Shown here piece by piece: positions 45,856 to 54,157 of a stretch of DNA of 64,000 nt. The stretch's first letter is position 1. Each line of letters starts with the position of its first letter. Origin of the DNA: Oscillospiraceae bacterium. GTDB taxonomy: Bacteria; Bacillota; Clostridia; Oscillospirales; Ruminococcaceae. The notes under the pieces were generated by a model. It saw nothing but the letters and a program-made list of their open reading frames with translations. It was not told where the DNA came from and made no database searches. A program made the position numbers and the translations under genes. The stretch covers positions 174,922 through 238,921 of the forward strand of contig JAFRJM010000010.1 in the NCBI GenBank assembly GCA_017432285.1. Direction: 5' to 3'.

Positions 45856-47319
45856 ATGGAACGTTACACAAATATCACATTGCTTCATTCGAACGACATG
45901 CACGGAGACTTCCTTCCCGAAAACAAAAACGGGGTATCCACAGGTGGTCTGGAGCGTCTTTCAGGTTATATCAATCAAGCGAGAGCAAATGATCCAAATG
46001 TCATTTACGCCATCTGCGGTGACATGTTCAGAGGTTCTATTATAGACTCAGAATATATGGGTCTGTCTACGATCGATCTTGTCAACGTTCTCAGACCTGA
46101 TGTGGCAACTATTGGCAACCATGAAGTGGACTATGGTGTCGGGCACCTTCTTTTCCTGGAGAAATGCGCCAAGTTCCCTATCATCAATGCGGATATGTTC
46201 GTAACCATCAATAACCAGCGTCTTTTCCAGCCATACATAAACGTCACTATCGGCGGTGTAAAGATACTGTTCATCGGTATCCTTACACAAGAAGTTCTTG
46301 CTTCTACACGTACAGAAAAGGTCATCGGAACTTTCATCGACGTTGAAGAAGCTGCTAAAGAAGTCGGTATCATCTGTGATAACTACAGGACGACAGATAC
46401 TGACCTCACGATTCTCCTGACTCATATCGGACTGGAAAAAGACTTTGAACTCGCCAACAGACTTGACCCTGACTGGGGTGTAGATCTGATCCTTGGCGGG
46501 CATTCGCATACCTTTATGGATGAACCTGCTGTGGTAAACGGTATTCCAATCGTACAAGCCGGTACCGGCACAGACATAATCGGTCGGTTTGATCTTGTTT
46601 ATGATTCCGTGGAAAAGAAGCTTTCCGAATACAAGTGGCAGTGCGTTCCGATTAACGAGAATACTGCTCCCAAGGATCCAGTGATCGGCGATTTGCTGTC
46701 AAGATACCGCACAGAAACAGACAACAAGTACCGCCGCGTCATTACAAGATTCGCCAGAAAACTCACCCACCCGTCAAGAGAGCAGGAAACAGAGTTAGGT
46801 AACCTTTATGCAGATATCATGCAGGATGACAGTTCTTTCGACGTCATGATGTTCGGAAGCGGATCTATCCGCAAAAAGGAACTTGGCCCAATCGTTGAAT
46901 ATCAGGAGATGCTGGAAAACACACCGTTTGACGATGTAGTGTGGATGGTCGACTTCAATGGTGCTCAGTTCAGAAGAATGGTTCAGTACATTCTGAGGGA
47001 CGAGGCCTGGCTTGGGGAAACTGAATTCTATCAGTTCTCAAAAGGAGTCAGAATAAAATACAGAAAAAGCACACACACCATTGAAGAACTGAAGCTAAAC
47101 GGAAACGACATCACATTTGACCAGCATATTCTTGTGGCACTGCAGAATTATCATTATAAAAACTTCGATGAGTTCCTTGGCGTTCCGCTTGAAGATATCA
47201 AGAAAAACAGAAAACCCCGTGTCGTGGCGACATCAGTAAACAATATCGTCGAGGAATACCTCTCTACTCACCCAGGTCTTGACGCTCATGTTGAGGGACG
47301 GCTAGAGATTTTGGAGTAA
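45856..47319 (+). CDS. 5'-nucleotidase-like metallophosphoesterase
   Basis: 487 residues. Two domains: N-terminal calcineurin-type phosphoesterase (LLHSNDMHGDF, CGDMFRG, GNHEVDYG, LTHIGLEKD, GGHSHT) and C-terminal 5'-nucleotidase domain (about 320-487; FGSGSIRK, LENTPFDDVVW). Same build as UshA/YfkN, but there is no signal peptide or anchor, so it should be cytoplasmic. Expected: hydrolysis of nucleoside monophosphates or related phosphoesters. It stands between GtrA and a GT4 gene. Confidence 0.87.
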   Translation: MERYTNITLLHSNDMHGDFLPENKNGVSTGGLERLSGYINQARANDPNVIYAICGDMFRGSIIDSEYMGLSTIDLVNVLRPDVATIGNHEVDYGVGHLLFLEKCAKFPIINADMFVTINNQRLFQPYINVTIGGVKILFIGILTQEVLASTRTEKVIGTFIDVEEAAKEVGIICDNYRTTDTDLTILLTHIGLEKDFELANRLDPDWGVDLILGGHSHTFMDEPAVVNGIPIVQAGTGTDIIGRFDLVYDSVEKKLSEYKWQCVPINENTAPKDPVIGDLLSRYRTETDNKYRRVITRFARKLTHPSREQETELGNLYADIMQDDSSFDVMMFGSGSIRKKELGPIVEYQEMLENTPFDDVVWMVDFNGAQFRRMVQYILRDEAWLGETEFYQFSKGVRIKYRKSTHTIEELKLNGNDITFDQHILVALQNYHYKNFDEFLGVPLEDIKKNRKPRVVATSVNNIVEEYLSTHPGLDAHVEGRLEILE

Positions 47320-47344
47320 TTATTAAGAATATCTTTCTTTTTCC

Positions 47345-47370
47345 AAAAGGAGCGCTTAAGCGCTCCTTTT
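47345..47370 (+). terminator. Rho-independent terminator
   Basis: 26-bp perfect palindrome, AAAAGGAGCGCTT with its complement, ending in TTTT. It closes the 5'-nucleotidase transcript before the GT4 gene. Confidence 0.82.
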
Positions 47371-47440
47371 GATGTTGAAATATTATCATGTTTTGTGTAT
47401 CATGCTGTTTGATCATTAATTAACCAGGAGGATTAATGCT

Positions 47441-48676
47441 TTGCGCATTGGAGAATTTACAGACAGTTTTATTCCTATAGTAGATGGAGTCGGAAGAGTT
47501 GTGCTTGCCTACAGCGAACATCTCGGAAGACGCGGAAACGAATTGTCAGTTATTGCACCTATGGATGATACGGGGTACAGAGGCAATTATCCTTTTGAAT
47601 TGATCGACTTCATATCTACAGATCTCCCCGCCGGTTTTGAATGGAAAGCTGGAGTTCCGTATATCGATTCGCATTACCGCGCAAGGATCCGTTCTGTCCC
47701 GTTTGATATCGTTCATTCTCACAGCCCCTTTGTAACAGGATTCGAAGCACTGAGGATAGCTACCAAACTGGACATCCCGTTAGTATCTACATTCCATTCC
47801 AAATACTATGATGATTTTCTAAAACTGACTCACAGCGAAGCAGTGTCAAAAATCGGAGTTAAAACGATTATAGACTATTATGATCAGTGCGATGAAGTGT
47901 GGGCAGTAAGCTCATCTACAGCTGAAGTCCTGGAATCGTATGGGTATAAAGGCACGATCACAGTAATGGAAAACGGTTCAGACCTCCTTCCTCCTGACAA
48001 ACAGGGCAATCCATCCGAACTGAAAGCGATATATGATATTCCCGACCTCCCGACACTACTCTTTGTCGGTCAGATGAACTGGAAAAAGAACATATTGCTT
48101 ATTCTAGAAGCAGTTGCGAAACTAAAACAGGAAGGCCTAACCTGCGAACTAATTCTGGTTGGAATGGGACCGGATGAAAATGAGATCCGCAGAAAAGTAG
48201 ACGAACTGGGGCTGAATGAAAACACAAAGATCCCCGGGCATGTTGAAGATATCTCTGTCCTGGACGGTTTCTATCGCTTGGCTGATATATTTGTATTCCC
48301 ATCGATATACGACAATGCCCCTATGGTCGTCCGCGAAGCAGCGAGAGCTGGCACCCCACCTATCCTTGCAAGAGAGAGCAGCGCAGCTGAGATAGTTGAA
48401 GACGGGGTCAATGGGCGTCTCTGTGAGAACGATGTTGATGATCTGGCAAGAGTTATCCGTGAGATGCTTGCAGACCCTAAGGCTCTGGAAGCTATGGGAG
48501 AAAAAGCTCGCACTACTATTCCAAAACCGTGGGATACAATAATAGATAAAGTAGAAGCCAGATACAGATATCTGATAGACAATCACAGTGTGCATAAGAA
48601 TCCTATAGAAAAAGCCCGTGACTATCTTAAGGATATATCCCCTCTCTTTAGCTCAATGTTCAATGAAGAAGATTAA
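47441..48676 (+). CDS. GT4 glycosyltransferase, diacylglycerol glucosyltransferase-like
   Basis: 411 residues from a TTG at 47441 with AGGAGG eight bases upstream; the ATG at 47436 is in another frame. The start MRIGEFTDSFIPIVDGVGRV and the SHSPFVTGFEALRIAT and FVGQMNWKKN motifs match GT4 enzymes that make glycolipid anchors or mannosylate phosphatidylinositol-type acceptors. EX7E is seen as EAARAGTPPILARESSAAEIVEDG. A C-terminal extension (about 380-411) follows the catalytic core. Likely role: membrane glycolipid synthesis. Confidence 0.87.
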   Translation: MRIGEFTDSFIPIVDGVGRVVLAYSEHLGRRGNELSVIAPMDDTGYRGNYPFELIDFISTDLPAGFEWKAGVPYIDSHYRARIRSVPFDIVHSHSPFVTGFEALRIATKLDIPLVSTFHSKYYDDFLKLTHSEAVSKIGVKTIIDYYDQCDEVWAVSSSTAEVLESYGYKGTITVMENGSDLLPPDKQGNPSELKAIYDIPDLPTLLFVGQMNWKKNILLILEAVAKLKQEGLTCELILVGMGPDENEIRRKVDELGLNENTKIPGHVEDISVLDGFYRLADIFVFPSIYDNAPMVVREAARAGTPPILARESSAAEIVEDGVNGRLCENDVDDLARVIREMLADPKALEAMGEKARTTIPKPWDTIIDKVEARYRYLIDNHSVHKNPIEKARDYLKDISPLFSSMFNEED

Positions 48677-48682
48677 CATCAT

Positions 48683-48713
48683 AAAACGGAAGCAGTATTG
48701 CTTCCGTTTTTTT
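48683..48713 (+). terminator. Rho-independent terminator
   Basis: 12-bp stem AAAACGGAAGCA / TGCTTCCGTTTT, four-base loop, T tail. Ends the GT4 transcript, facing the LexA-like operon from the other strand. Confidence 0.88.
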
Positions 48714-48728
48714 GATACAAACCGTTTG

Positions 48729-49001
48729 TCACGCAGCTGGTCCAACACTTTTTCTGACGATCCTGGCACCAGGAATGACAAACCATCTCTGCCCTTCCCT
48801 GAACAGAGGTCTTTCCTTACCGTGGATCTTCACTATAAACCGCTCTTCCGCACCAAGATTTTGTGCCGCGACGACTTTCTGTATATCGGAAATATCCTCT
48901 ATCAGAAATGCTTCACCATCCACCTGCAAAGCTGTGGGAAAGCATCTGCCATCCATATAATGAGTAACATGAACTGAAACATATTTCTTGATCATAGCCA
49001 T
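48729..49001 (-). CDS. Small paralogue 3 of the LexA-like operon
   Basis: 90 residues from the ATG at 49001 (AGGAGG nine bases upstream; a closer ATG sits inside the ribosome binding site). Shares with its two neighbours the pattern KYVSVHVTHYMDG, FLIEDI, GAEERFIVKIHGKE and RWFVIPG. A compact beta-rich domain, soluble, no signal peptide. I do not recognise the family with certainty; the layout resembles small proteins linked to mutagenesis polymerase cassettes in actinobacteria (DUF6504-like), which is only an impression. Last gene of the operon. Confidence 0.65.
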   Translation of the reverse strand: MAMIKKYVSVHVTHYMDGRCFPTALQVDGEAFLIEDISDIQKVVAAQNLGAEERFIVKIHGKERPLFREGQRWFVIPGARIVRKSVGPAA

Positions 49002-49014
49002 GTCTAACATCCTC

Positions 49015-49266
49015 CTATTTCCTAAGTACGAACCACCTGCCATTGTCCAGGAACAATCTAGTCTCTTGTTTCCCTATCACTATGCGAAAAGTCTGTTTGC
49101 TACTTCTGCTGTCGCTTTGATCATTTATCAGATTTGATCGTGTTATGTGAAACACTCTTCCGCCAGGAAAGAATATAGCTATCGGCACGATCTCCCCATT
49201 AGGATAGTGCGTAGCCTGCACAGCAACATATTGCTTTCCGCTGCCGGTTTGCGTTTCGTTTTTCAT
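49015..49266 (-). CDS. Small paralogue 2 of the LexA-like operon
   Basis: 83 residues from the ATG at 49266 with GAGGG upstream. Same frame of conserved residues as paralogues 1 and 3 (KQYVAVQATHYPNGE, FRIVIGKQE, RWFVLRK), but more divergent: the acidic FLIEDI turn is replaced and the C-terminus is shorter. Starts 11 bp after the preceding stop, so it is in the same transcript. Confidence 0.62.
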   Translation of the reverse strand: MKNETQTGSGKQYVAVQATHYPNGEIVPIAIFFPGGRVFHITRSNLINDQSDSRSSKQTFRIVIGKQETRLFLDNGRWFVLRK

Positions 49267-49277
49267 CGGGATGCCCT

Positions 49278-49562
49278 CTAGTCTGAGATAAGCCCAAAGA
49301 TCTCGAAATCTTCCTTTCCGGGAATAATGAACCACTTATCCCCTTTTCGGTACAGGTTCTTTTCTTTACCTCTGATCTTTACGACGTACCTTTCCTCTGC
49401 TCCGGTTTCCGATTTAACTGAAAGCCGCTGCACTTTTTTTATGTCCTCAAGGAGAAAAGCACCTGCCTCTGTTTCGATCACTTGCGGGCAGCACATGCCA
49501 TTAATGTAGTGTATCGCCGTTACGGTCACATATTTTCTCCTGTCTGATAAACTCGGTTCCAT
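49278..49562 (-). CDS. Small paralogue 1 of the LexA-like operon
   Basis: 94 residues from the ATG at 49562 (GGTGG upstream; the ORF can open earlier at a TTG). Core KYVTVTAIHYING, FLLEDIKKVQRL, GAEERYVVKIRGKE and KWFIIPG, closest to paralogue 3. About 45% of residues are shared between 1 and 3 over the core, so the set arose by tandem duplication followed by drift. Function unknown. Confidence 0.65.
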   Translation of the reverse strand: MEPSLSDRRKYVTVTAIHYINGMCCPQVIETEAGAFLLEDIKKVQRLSVKSETGAEERYVVKIRGKEKNLYRKGDKWFIIPGKEDFEIFGLISD

Positions 49563-49574
49563 AATCAACCACCA

Positions 49575-49823
49575 TTAGTAAGCATAATACCCTTTTGGTA
49601 CATGTTGTATCCTCTCGAGAAATGCCTCTCTTACAGCGGCTCTTCTGCAGTCTGAAACACTATTTCTTTCTGACTCGGATCTGACTACAGGAAAACAATT
49701 GTCCCTCCAGCCTATGATATAGTTGATCGCTCCGCAGCAGCAGCACTCAAACCCTCCGCTTGATTCCGAGAGTAAAAGATTGCGGTTGTAGTTCCCGCAT
49801 TCCCTGCATTGCAATTGGATCAT
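49575..49823 (-). CDS. Zinc-ribbon protein
   Basis: 82 residues. Two CXXC knuckles (C6-R-E-C9 and C27-C-C-C30) form a zinc ribbon in the first 35 residues, followed by a short charged helical tail. Start overlaps the LexA-like gene stop (ATGA). Likely DNA or protein binding. I do not recognise a named family. Confidence 0.7.
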   Translation of the reverse strand: MIQLQCRECGNYNRNLLLSESSGGFECCCCGAINYIIGWRDNCFPVVRSESERNSVSDCRRAAVREAFLERIQHVPKGYYAY

Positions 49824-50410
49824 GACTCCACCGCCTTAATGATATGAGTGAGGACGCCCTGAATATAGAATGTATCTCCATCATCGATCTCGATATCCGA
49901 GTAACATCTGTTTTCAGGATGTAGGTATGGCTTCCCGTTTTCATGCATCATAAGGCGCTTGAGCGTATTCTCACCGTTTAACAGAGCTACTATGATATCC
50001 CCTTCAGATGCGGTGACCTGCTTCCGAATTACGAGCACATCGCCTTCCTCAATATCTGCACCGATCATAGAATCGCCAGATGCAGTGAGCAGATATTTTT
50101 GTCCTTTTCCGAATACTGCTGTGGATAGTCTGACATATCCGTCTATATTCTCCTCCTGATATGATGGAGAGCCGCAGGATATGGTATTAGACAGCCAGGC
50201 AACACGCTCCTCTTCTCCGGGCATCATCTTATTGTCCGAAGGCAGCAATCCGTCCTCTTTCAAAGACTTCAGGTATCTGTGAGCACTGCTCTTACACAGC
50301 CCAAACCGGTTTCCAAGATCTCTTACACTTGGATAACAGTCTTTTTCCATTATGAACTCATTGACATAACGGGACATTTCATCTAAAACATCGTAATCTT
50401 TGTGCTGCAT
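49820..50410 (-). CDS. LexA-like autocleaving repressor (S24 family)
   Basis: 196 residues; GAGGA before the ATG. N-terminal winged helix (YPSVRDLGNRFGLCKSSAHRYLKSL), then an S24 peptidase domain: cleavage bond Cys79-Gly80, Ser114 (GDSMIGADIEEGD) and Lys151 (NTLKRL). Spacings (35 from cleavage site to Ser, 37 from Ser to Lys) equal those of E. coli LexA (A84-G85, S119, K156). So it should be cut on RecA activation. It is probably not the housekeeping LexA because it heads a small accessory operon with a non-standard operator. Confidence 0.85.
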   Translation of the reverse strand: MQHKDYDVLDEMSRYVNEFIMEKDCYPSVRDLGNRFGLCKSSAHRYLKSLKEDGLLPSDNKMMPGEEERVAWLSNTISCGSPSYQEENIDGYVRLSTAVFGKGQKYLLTASGDSMIGADIEEGDVLVIRKQVTASEGDIIVALLNGENTLKRLMMHENGKPYLHPENRCYSDIEIDDGDTFYIQGVLTHIIKAVES

Positions 50411-50431
50411 TTCTGATTTCCTCGTCTATAT

Positions 50432-50444
50432 GGGACATTGTCCC
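50432..50444 (-). promoter_or_regulatory. Candidate operator of the LexA-like repressor
   Basis: Perfect inverted repeat GGGACA-T-TGTCCC centred 28 bp before the repressor start codon. It differs from the Bacillus (CGAACN4GTTCG) and E. coli (CTGTN8ACAG) SOS boxes. The position fits autoregulation. TATATT-like sequence lies just upstream on the minus strand. Confidence 0.6.
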
Positions 50445-50511
50445 TTTTAGGTAATAATATAATATCAGCCTTTTTTTCGCATTTCAATACTGCATCTGTC
50501 CCCGTTTGGAA

Positions 50512-50537
50512 TAAAAAAGATGCTCCGTTGGAGCATC
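50512..50537 (-). terminator. Terminator of the MFS gene
   Basis: Read on the minus strand: stem GATGCTCC / GGAGCATC around three bases, followed by TTTTTTATT. Ends the transporter transcript before the divergent-facing repressor promoter. Confidence 0.82.
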
Positions 50538-50562
50538 TGCAATCAGTTAGCATAGATGTTAA

Positions 50563-51813
50563 CTATAATTTGATCTTTCTTAACGAAAGTATCGTACAAA
50601 CAATATACGATGTAAGAGCTAAAACAAAAACGACCGTAATAGATGTAAGTTGCGCAAGCATTCCGCTTCCTACAGAAGCAAGGATACAAATAGGAGCTGC
50701 GCACAGCTTGGAAGCTGCAGTTAAAATTGTGCTGTTCCCGTCTTCCGCATAAACAGTACATGCAACATTGTTTGTGATGAAACAGCCGGCAGAAGCAAAT
50801 GCAAGCAGAAGATATGCAAGGTAATTTAGAACACCACCGTAGTTCAGGATAGTAAGTCCGGCAGCTGCAATGCCGCATGCTGAAGACAGCGCAAGCACCC
50901 AAAACAGTCCTTTCCTGTCTGACAGTCTTCCCCAAATCCAGTTTGCTGCAATACTAGCGACCAGGCTTATAAGCGACATCATTCCAATGAAATTATCTGG
51001 AAGATCTTTCTGCTGAGCCAATCGCACTGAATACAGGGGCATTGCAAATTCAGCCGCTCCGAGGATCACATATATCAAAACGTAATAACGGAAAAGTGAA
51101 TTGCCCGTAACGCTTTTTTTCATCATTGCAGGAAGTTCACGCCATCTAACCTTTTCTTCTGTTTTCTTCTCCTCTTTATATTCTCTGGTACCGAATGCTA
51201 CTGCCGATGATGCAGCCAGTGCAAACACTACTCCGATAGAAAACATCAGCTGATAATTGCTGGGATATGTCCTCACATTATACAGATAGGTCAAAAGAAG
51301 TGAGGCCAATACTCCGGATATGGATCCGACCATGTTGTACGCCCCAAAGAATGTACCTATATTCTTGTGGATCATGGTACTGGCCATATAGAAATATGTC
51401 GGAGCAGAAACACCGTCCGCAATATTGAACAGCAGATACGAGACAAAAAAGCATACCAGACAAACAGGGACAGATGCTTTGCCGATCATAAAAGAGGAAA
51501 GGGTTATCAGGATCAGTCCCACTCTCTGTGATAAGCATACAAGAACACCTAACTTTTTCGGACTTGCCAGAGAATTCATCGACAGCCAGCACGATATTAT
51601 GCTTGCAAGATAGTTAGGACCATAGAAAAGGATCGAGAGAAGGCTAAGGACTATAGGATTGTCCGACAGTCTGGAAACATAGTCAGGAAAAACATTTGTC
51701 ACAGAAAACAAGTAGAACGCAAATGAGTACAGGAATCCCTCCGAAAGAAATGACAAATAATTTCTCCGGTAATACCTGTCCAAATAATAAATTCGTTCTT
51801 CCTTATGCTCCAT
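50563..51813 (-). CDS. MFS transporter
   Basis: 416 residues from the ATG at 51813; a TTG four codons earlier is also in frame. About 12 hydrophobic segments. The loops RRNYLSFLSEGFLYSF, PTYFYMASTMIHKNIGTFFGAYNMVGS and NWIWGRLSDRKG fit the major facilitator superfamily. No ribosome binding site is evident, and the start codon sits 10 bases after a terminator hairpin of the upstream ECF operon. Substrate unknown. Confidence 0.78.
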   Translation of the reverse strand: MEHKEERIYYLDRYYRRNYLSFLSEGFLYSFAFYLFSVTNVFPDYVSRLSDNPIVLSLLSILFYGPNYLASIISCWLSMNSLASPKKLGVLVCLSQRVGLILITLSSFMIGKASVPVCLVCFFVSYLLFNIADGVSAPTYFYMASTMIHKNIGTFFGAYNMVGSISGVLASLLLTYLYNVRTYPSNYQLMFSIGVVFALAASSAVAFGTREYKEEKKTEEKVRWRELPAMMKKSVTGNSLFRYYVLIYVILGAAEFAMPLYSVRLAQQKDLPDNFIGMMSLISLVASIAANWIWGRLSDRKGLFWVLALSSACGIAAAGLTILNYGGVLNYLAYLLLAFASAGCFITNNVACTVYAEDGNSTILTAASKLCAAPICILASVGSGMLAQLTSITVVFVLALTSYIVCTILSLRKIKL

Positions 51814-51823
51814 AAAAACAAAC

Positions 51824-51855
51824 AACGGGACGTGTATATCAGTGCACGTCCCGTT
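51824..51855 (-). terminator. Terminator of the ECF nucleoside operon
   Basis: Minus-strand stem AACGGGACGTG / CACGTCCCGTT around ten bases, followed by GTTTGTTTTT that runs into the MFS start codon. Confidence 0.85.
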
Positions 51856-51870
51856 TCCTCATATATATGA

Positions 51871-52650
51871 TCAGATCTTTTTAAGTGATTTTAAGATCTT
51901 ATATGCTATAGCTGCAATGAGAACAACAAGACTGATAGCTTTGCAGATCTTATCCTCTGTGGTATTCGGGAGCTCCCTGTACACAGTTTTTTTGCATTTG
52001 GAGTTGAATCCCTTTGTATCCATAGCGATAGCCTGATCCTGAACCTTAGCAAAAGCGTTTGCAACGACCGGAACGATAACCGGCACAAAAGCTTTCATAC
52101 GAGTCATAAGATTGCCTTCAGTAACGAGTCCTCTTGCTCTCTGAGCATCCATGATCTGCTCCATGTCTTTGCTGAGAACGGGAATAACCATGAAAGAATC
52201 AGTGAAGATAAATGCCCATCTATATGGCAATCCAGCCTTTGTCATCCAGACACCGAGGTCAGTCATATTGATCGTACGGAAAATAAGGAAGAGAAAGGCC
52301 ATCAGAGGAGCAATTCTGAAGAAGAAGTGCGTAGCCTTGTCGATTCCTGCCTGATAATATGGGATTCCAAATACTGAGAATGCATAGGTATCCTTCTGGT
52401 TCTCCTGAACAACAGCTCCATAAATGGCATACATGAATACCAGCATGGAAAGTGTCGATATGAAGATCAGCTTGAACATTGATCCCATCTTTTCATAAAG
52501 AATGACTACATAACTAATAAGCATCATGGCAATAGACAGCCAGATGTTCTCAAAAAACACAATTGCCAACGTTCCGGCAAGAGCCATAAGCAGTTTTGTG
52601 CCAGGGCTCAGTCGGCGAAGCAAAGTGGAAGTATCTCTTTTTTGTAACAT
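51871..52650 (-). CDS. ecfT: ECF transporter T component (EcfT)
   Basis: 259 residues. Membrane domain of four or five helices, plus the cytoplasmic coupling helices with the Ala-Arg-Gly motif MDAQRARG (about residue 165) that docks on the ATPases, and a second, less exact motif near AMDTKGF. Ribosome binding site CGAGG. The last gene of the S-A-A-T nucleoside transport set. Confidence 0.88.
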   Translation of the reverse strand: MLQKRDTSTLLRRLSPGTKLLMALAGTLAIVFFENIWLSIAMMLISYVVILYEKMGSMFKLIFISTLSMLVFMYAIYGAVVQENQKDTYAFSVFGIPYYQAGIDKATHFFFRIAPLMAFLFLIFRTINMTDLGVWMTKAGLPYRWAFIFTDSFMVIPVLSKDMEQIMDAQRARGLVTEGNLMTRMKAFVPVIVPVVANAFAKVQDQAIAMDTKGFNSKCKKTVYRELPNTTEDKICKAISLVVLIAAIAYKILKSLKKI

Positions 52651-52718
52651 AGCAAAACCTCGATTTAGTTTTGTTTGCAGGGGGAGGATAACTCCCCCTG
52701 CATAGCTTCAATTGAAGA

Positions 52719-53315
52719 TTATTTCTTCTTGTTGAAGTTCTTGATGTTTTCCGGCAGTCTCTTGTAAACGATCCAGGCGATCAAAACTGCGATACCTTTG
52801 TCGATCAAGTTGATCGGCATACGGGCGATAAATCCAGCAGTTACCAGGTCTGCGCCGATTGCCTGCAGAGCAGCAATGGAAACAGATGTACCAGCGGAGC
52901 CATCAACACCACCGTATACGACGGATGCGATCGGGGAACCTGTTGCAGCGTTCCAGAAAGAAACGAGAACGTTAGCTACGATAAGAACCTGCCACCATTT
53001 CTCAAAGAATCCCCATTTCGTCATGTATCCGACGATCAAGCCTGTACCAATATTGCAGATGCCGAACAGAGCGGACATCATGTTACCACCCATAAGAGCA
53101 CTGACAACATTGAACAGAAGACCGGAAATAGCGCCAACCCAAGGACCCATAACTGCAGCAACAACTGCTGTGCCGATGGAATCCAAATAAAGCGGGCCAC
53201 CAAGGGCGCTGTTCAGCAGGCCTCCGACATAGTTGATTGCGACGCCCAACGGGATCATGATCGCAACATATGTACCCCAAAGTCTGCTTTTGGATTCAGT
53301 AGATTGCATTGCCAT
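52719..53315 (-). CDS. ECF transporter S component, probably nucleoside-specific
   Basis: 198 residues; GGAGG nine bases before the ATG. Six helices; VAIMIPLGVAINYVGGLLN, GPLYLDSIGTAVVAAVMGPWVGAISG and NIGTGLIVGYM are like the larger S components of the group. It lies between its own EcfA pair and EcfT, so this is a dedicated (group I) transporter. Specificity for nucleosides is inferred from the two nucleoside phosphorylase genes in the same transcript and the deoC-deoR genes across the promoter region. Confidence 0.78.
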   Translation of the reverse strand: MAMQSTESKSRLWGTYVAIMIPLGVAINYVGGLLNSALGGPLYLDSIGTAVVAAVMGPWVGAISGLLFNVVSALMGGNMMSALFGICNIGTGLIVGYMTKWGFFEKWWQVLIVANVLVSFWNAATGSPIASVVYGGVDGSAGTSVSIAALQAIGADLVTAGFIARMPINLIDKGIAVLIAWIVYKRLPENIKNFNKKK

Positions 53316-53335
53316 AATAGAGAACCTCCATTTAT

Positions 53336-54151
53336 TTAGTTTTTGTACTTACGCACAAAATCTTGAACTGATAGAGCAGTATCACCTTGGCCATCCAGTA
53401 AGAGATCCAAAGAAGTGATCTGCGGCGGGGCGATCATCGCTCGCTCGAGCACAGGAGCATTAAGGAATATTTCCTTTGGCGTGCCGTCAGCGATAACCTC
53501 TCCCTGACTCATAACGACTATACGGTCTGAGTTCTCAGCGACATAGTCCATATCGTGAGAAATCATGACTACTGTATGTCCGTCATTATGCATCATATTG
53601 ATAATACTTGTCAGCATCCTTCTGCCGACCTCGTCCAGACCTCCTGTAGGCTCATCCAAAATGAGAACTTCAGGTTTAAAGACGAGAACCGAGGCGATAG
53701 ATACGATCTTTTTGGTGGTGTAGTCCAATGTCATCGGGTGAGAATTCAGAATGCCCTCCAGATGCATCATCTCTACGACCTTGTCGATTTCCTGATTCTT
53801 CTCTTCCTCGGAGAATTTGAAGTTATTCGGCCCTACTTCAAGCTCTTCACGAACAGTAGTGCAGAATATCTGATGGTTCGGGTTCTGGAAAACATATCCG
53901 CACCTTCTTGCCATATCACCGACAGACTTTCCTGCAGTGTCCTCGCCAAAGAGAAATACCTGTCCTTCAGTAGGACGGAGAAGTCCGTTGAAATGACGGA
54001 CGATGGTGGTTTTTCCGGATCCATTCTGTCCGATTATGGACATCTTGTCATTTTCATAGATCTTGAGGTTAACTCCTTTAAGAGCCTTAACCCCTCCATT
54101 CGGGTAAACGTGGACCAGATCTTTGGTCTCTACAGCAACATTTCTTTCCAT
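53336..54151 (-). CDS. ecfA: ECF ATPase with a degenerate ABC signature motif
   Basis: 271 residues from the ATG at 54151 (AGAGG nine bases upstream; an ATG two codons earlier is too close). Walker A GQNGSGKTT, Walker B LILDEPTGGLD and the switch His in SHDMDY are normal, but the ABC signature expected as LSGGQKRR is replaced by LDYTTKKIVSIA. So the composite ATP site that uses this signature is probably weak or inactive, making the pair asymmetric. Partner: the ATPase at 54158. Confidence 0.87.
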   Translation of the reverse strand: MERNVAVETKDLVHVYPNGGVKALKGVNLKIYENDKMSIIGQNGSGKTTIVRHFNGLLRPTEGQVFLFGEDTAGKSVGDMARRCGYVFQNPNHQIFCTTVREELEVGPNNFKFSEEEKNQEIDKVVEMMHLEGILNSHPMTLDYTTKKIVSIASVLVFKPEVLILDEPTGGLDEVGRRMLTSIINMMHNDGHTVVMISHDMDYVAENSDRIVVMSQGEVIADGTPKEIFLNAPVLERAMIAPPQITSLDLLLDGQGDTALSVQDFVRKYKN

Positions 54152-54157
54152 CCGCAT

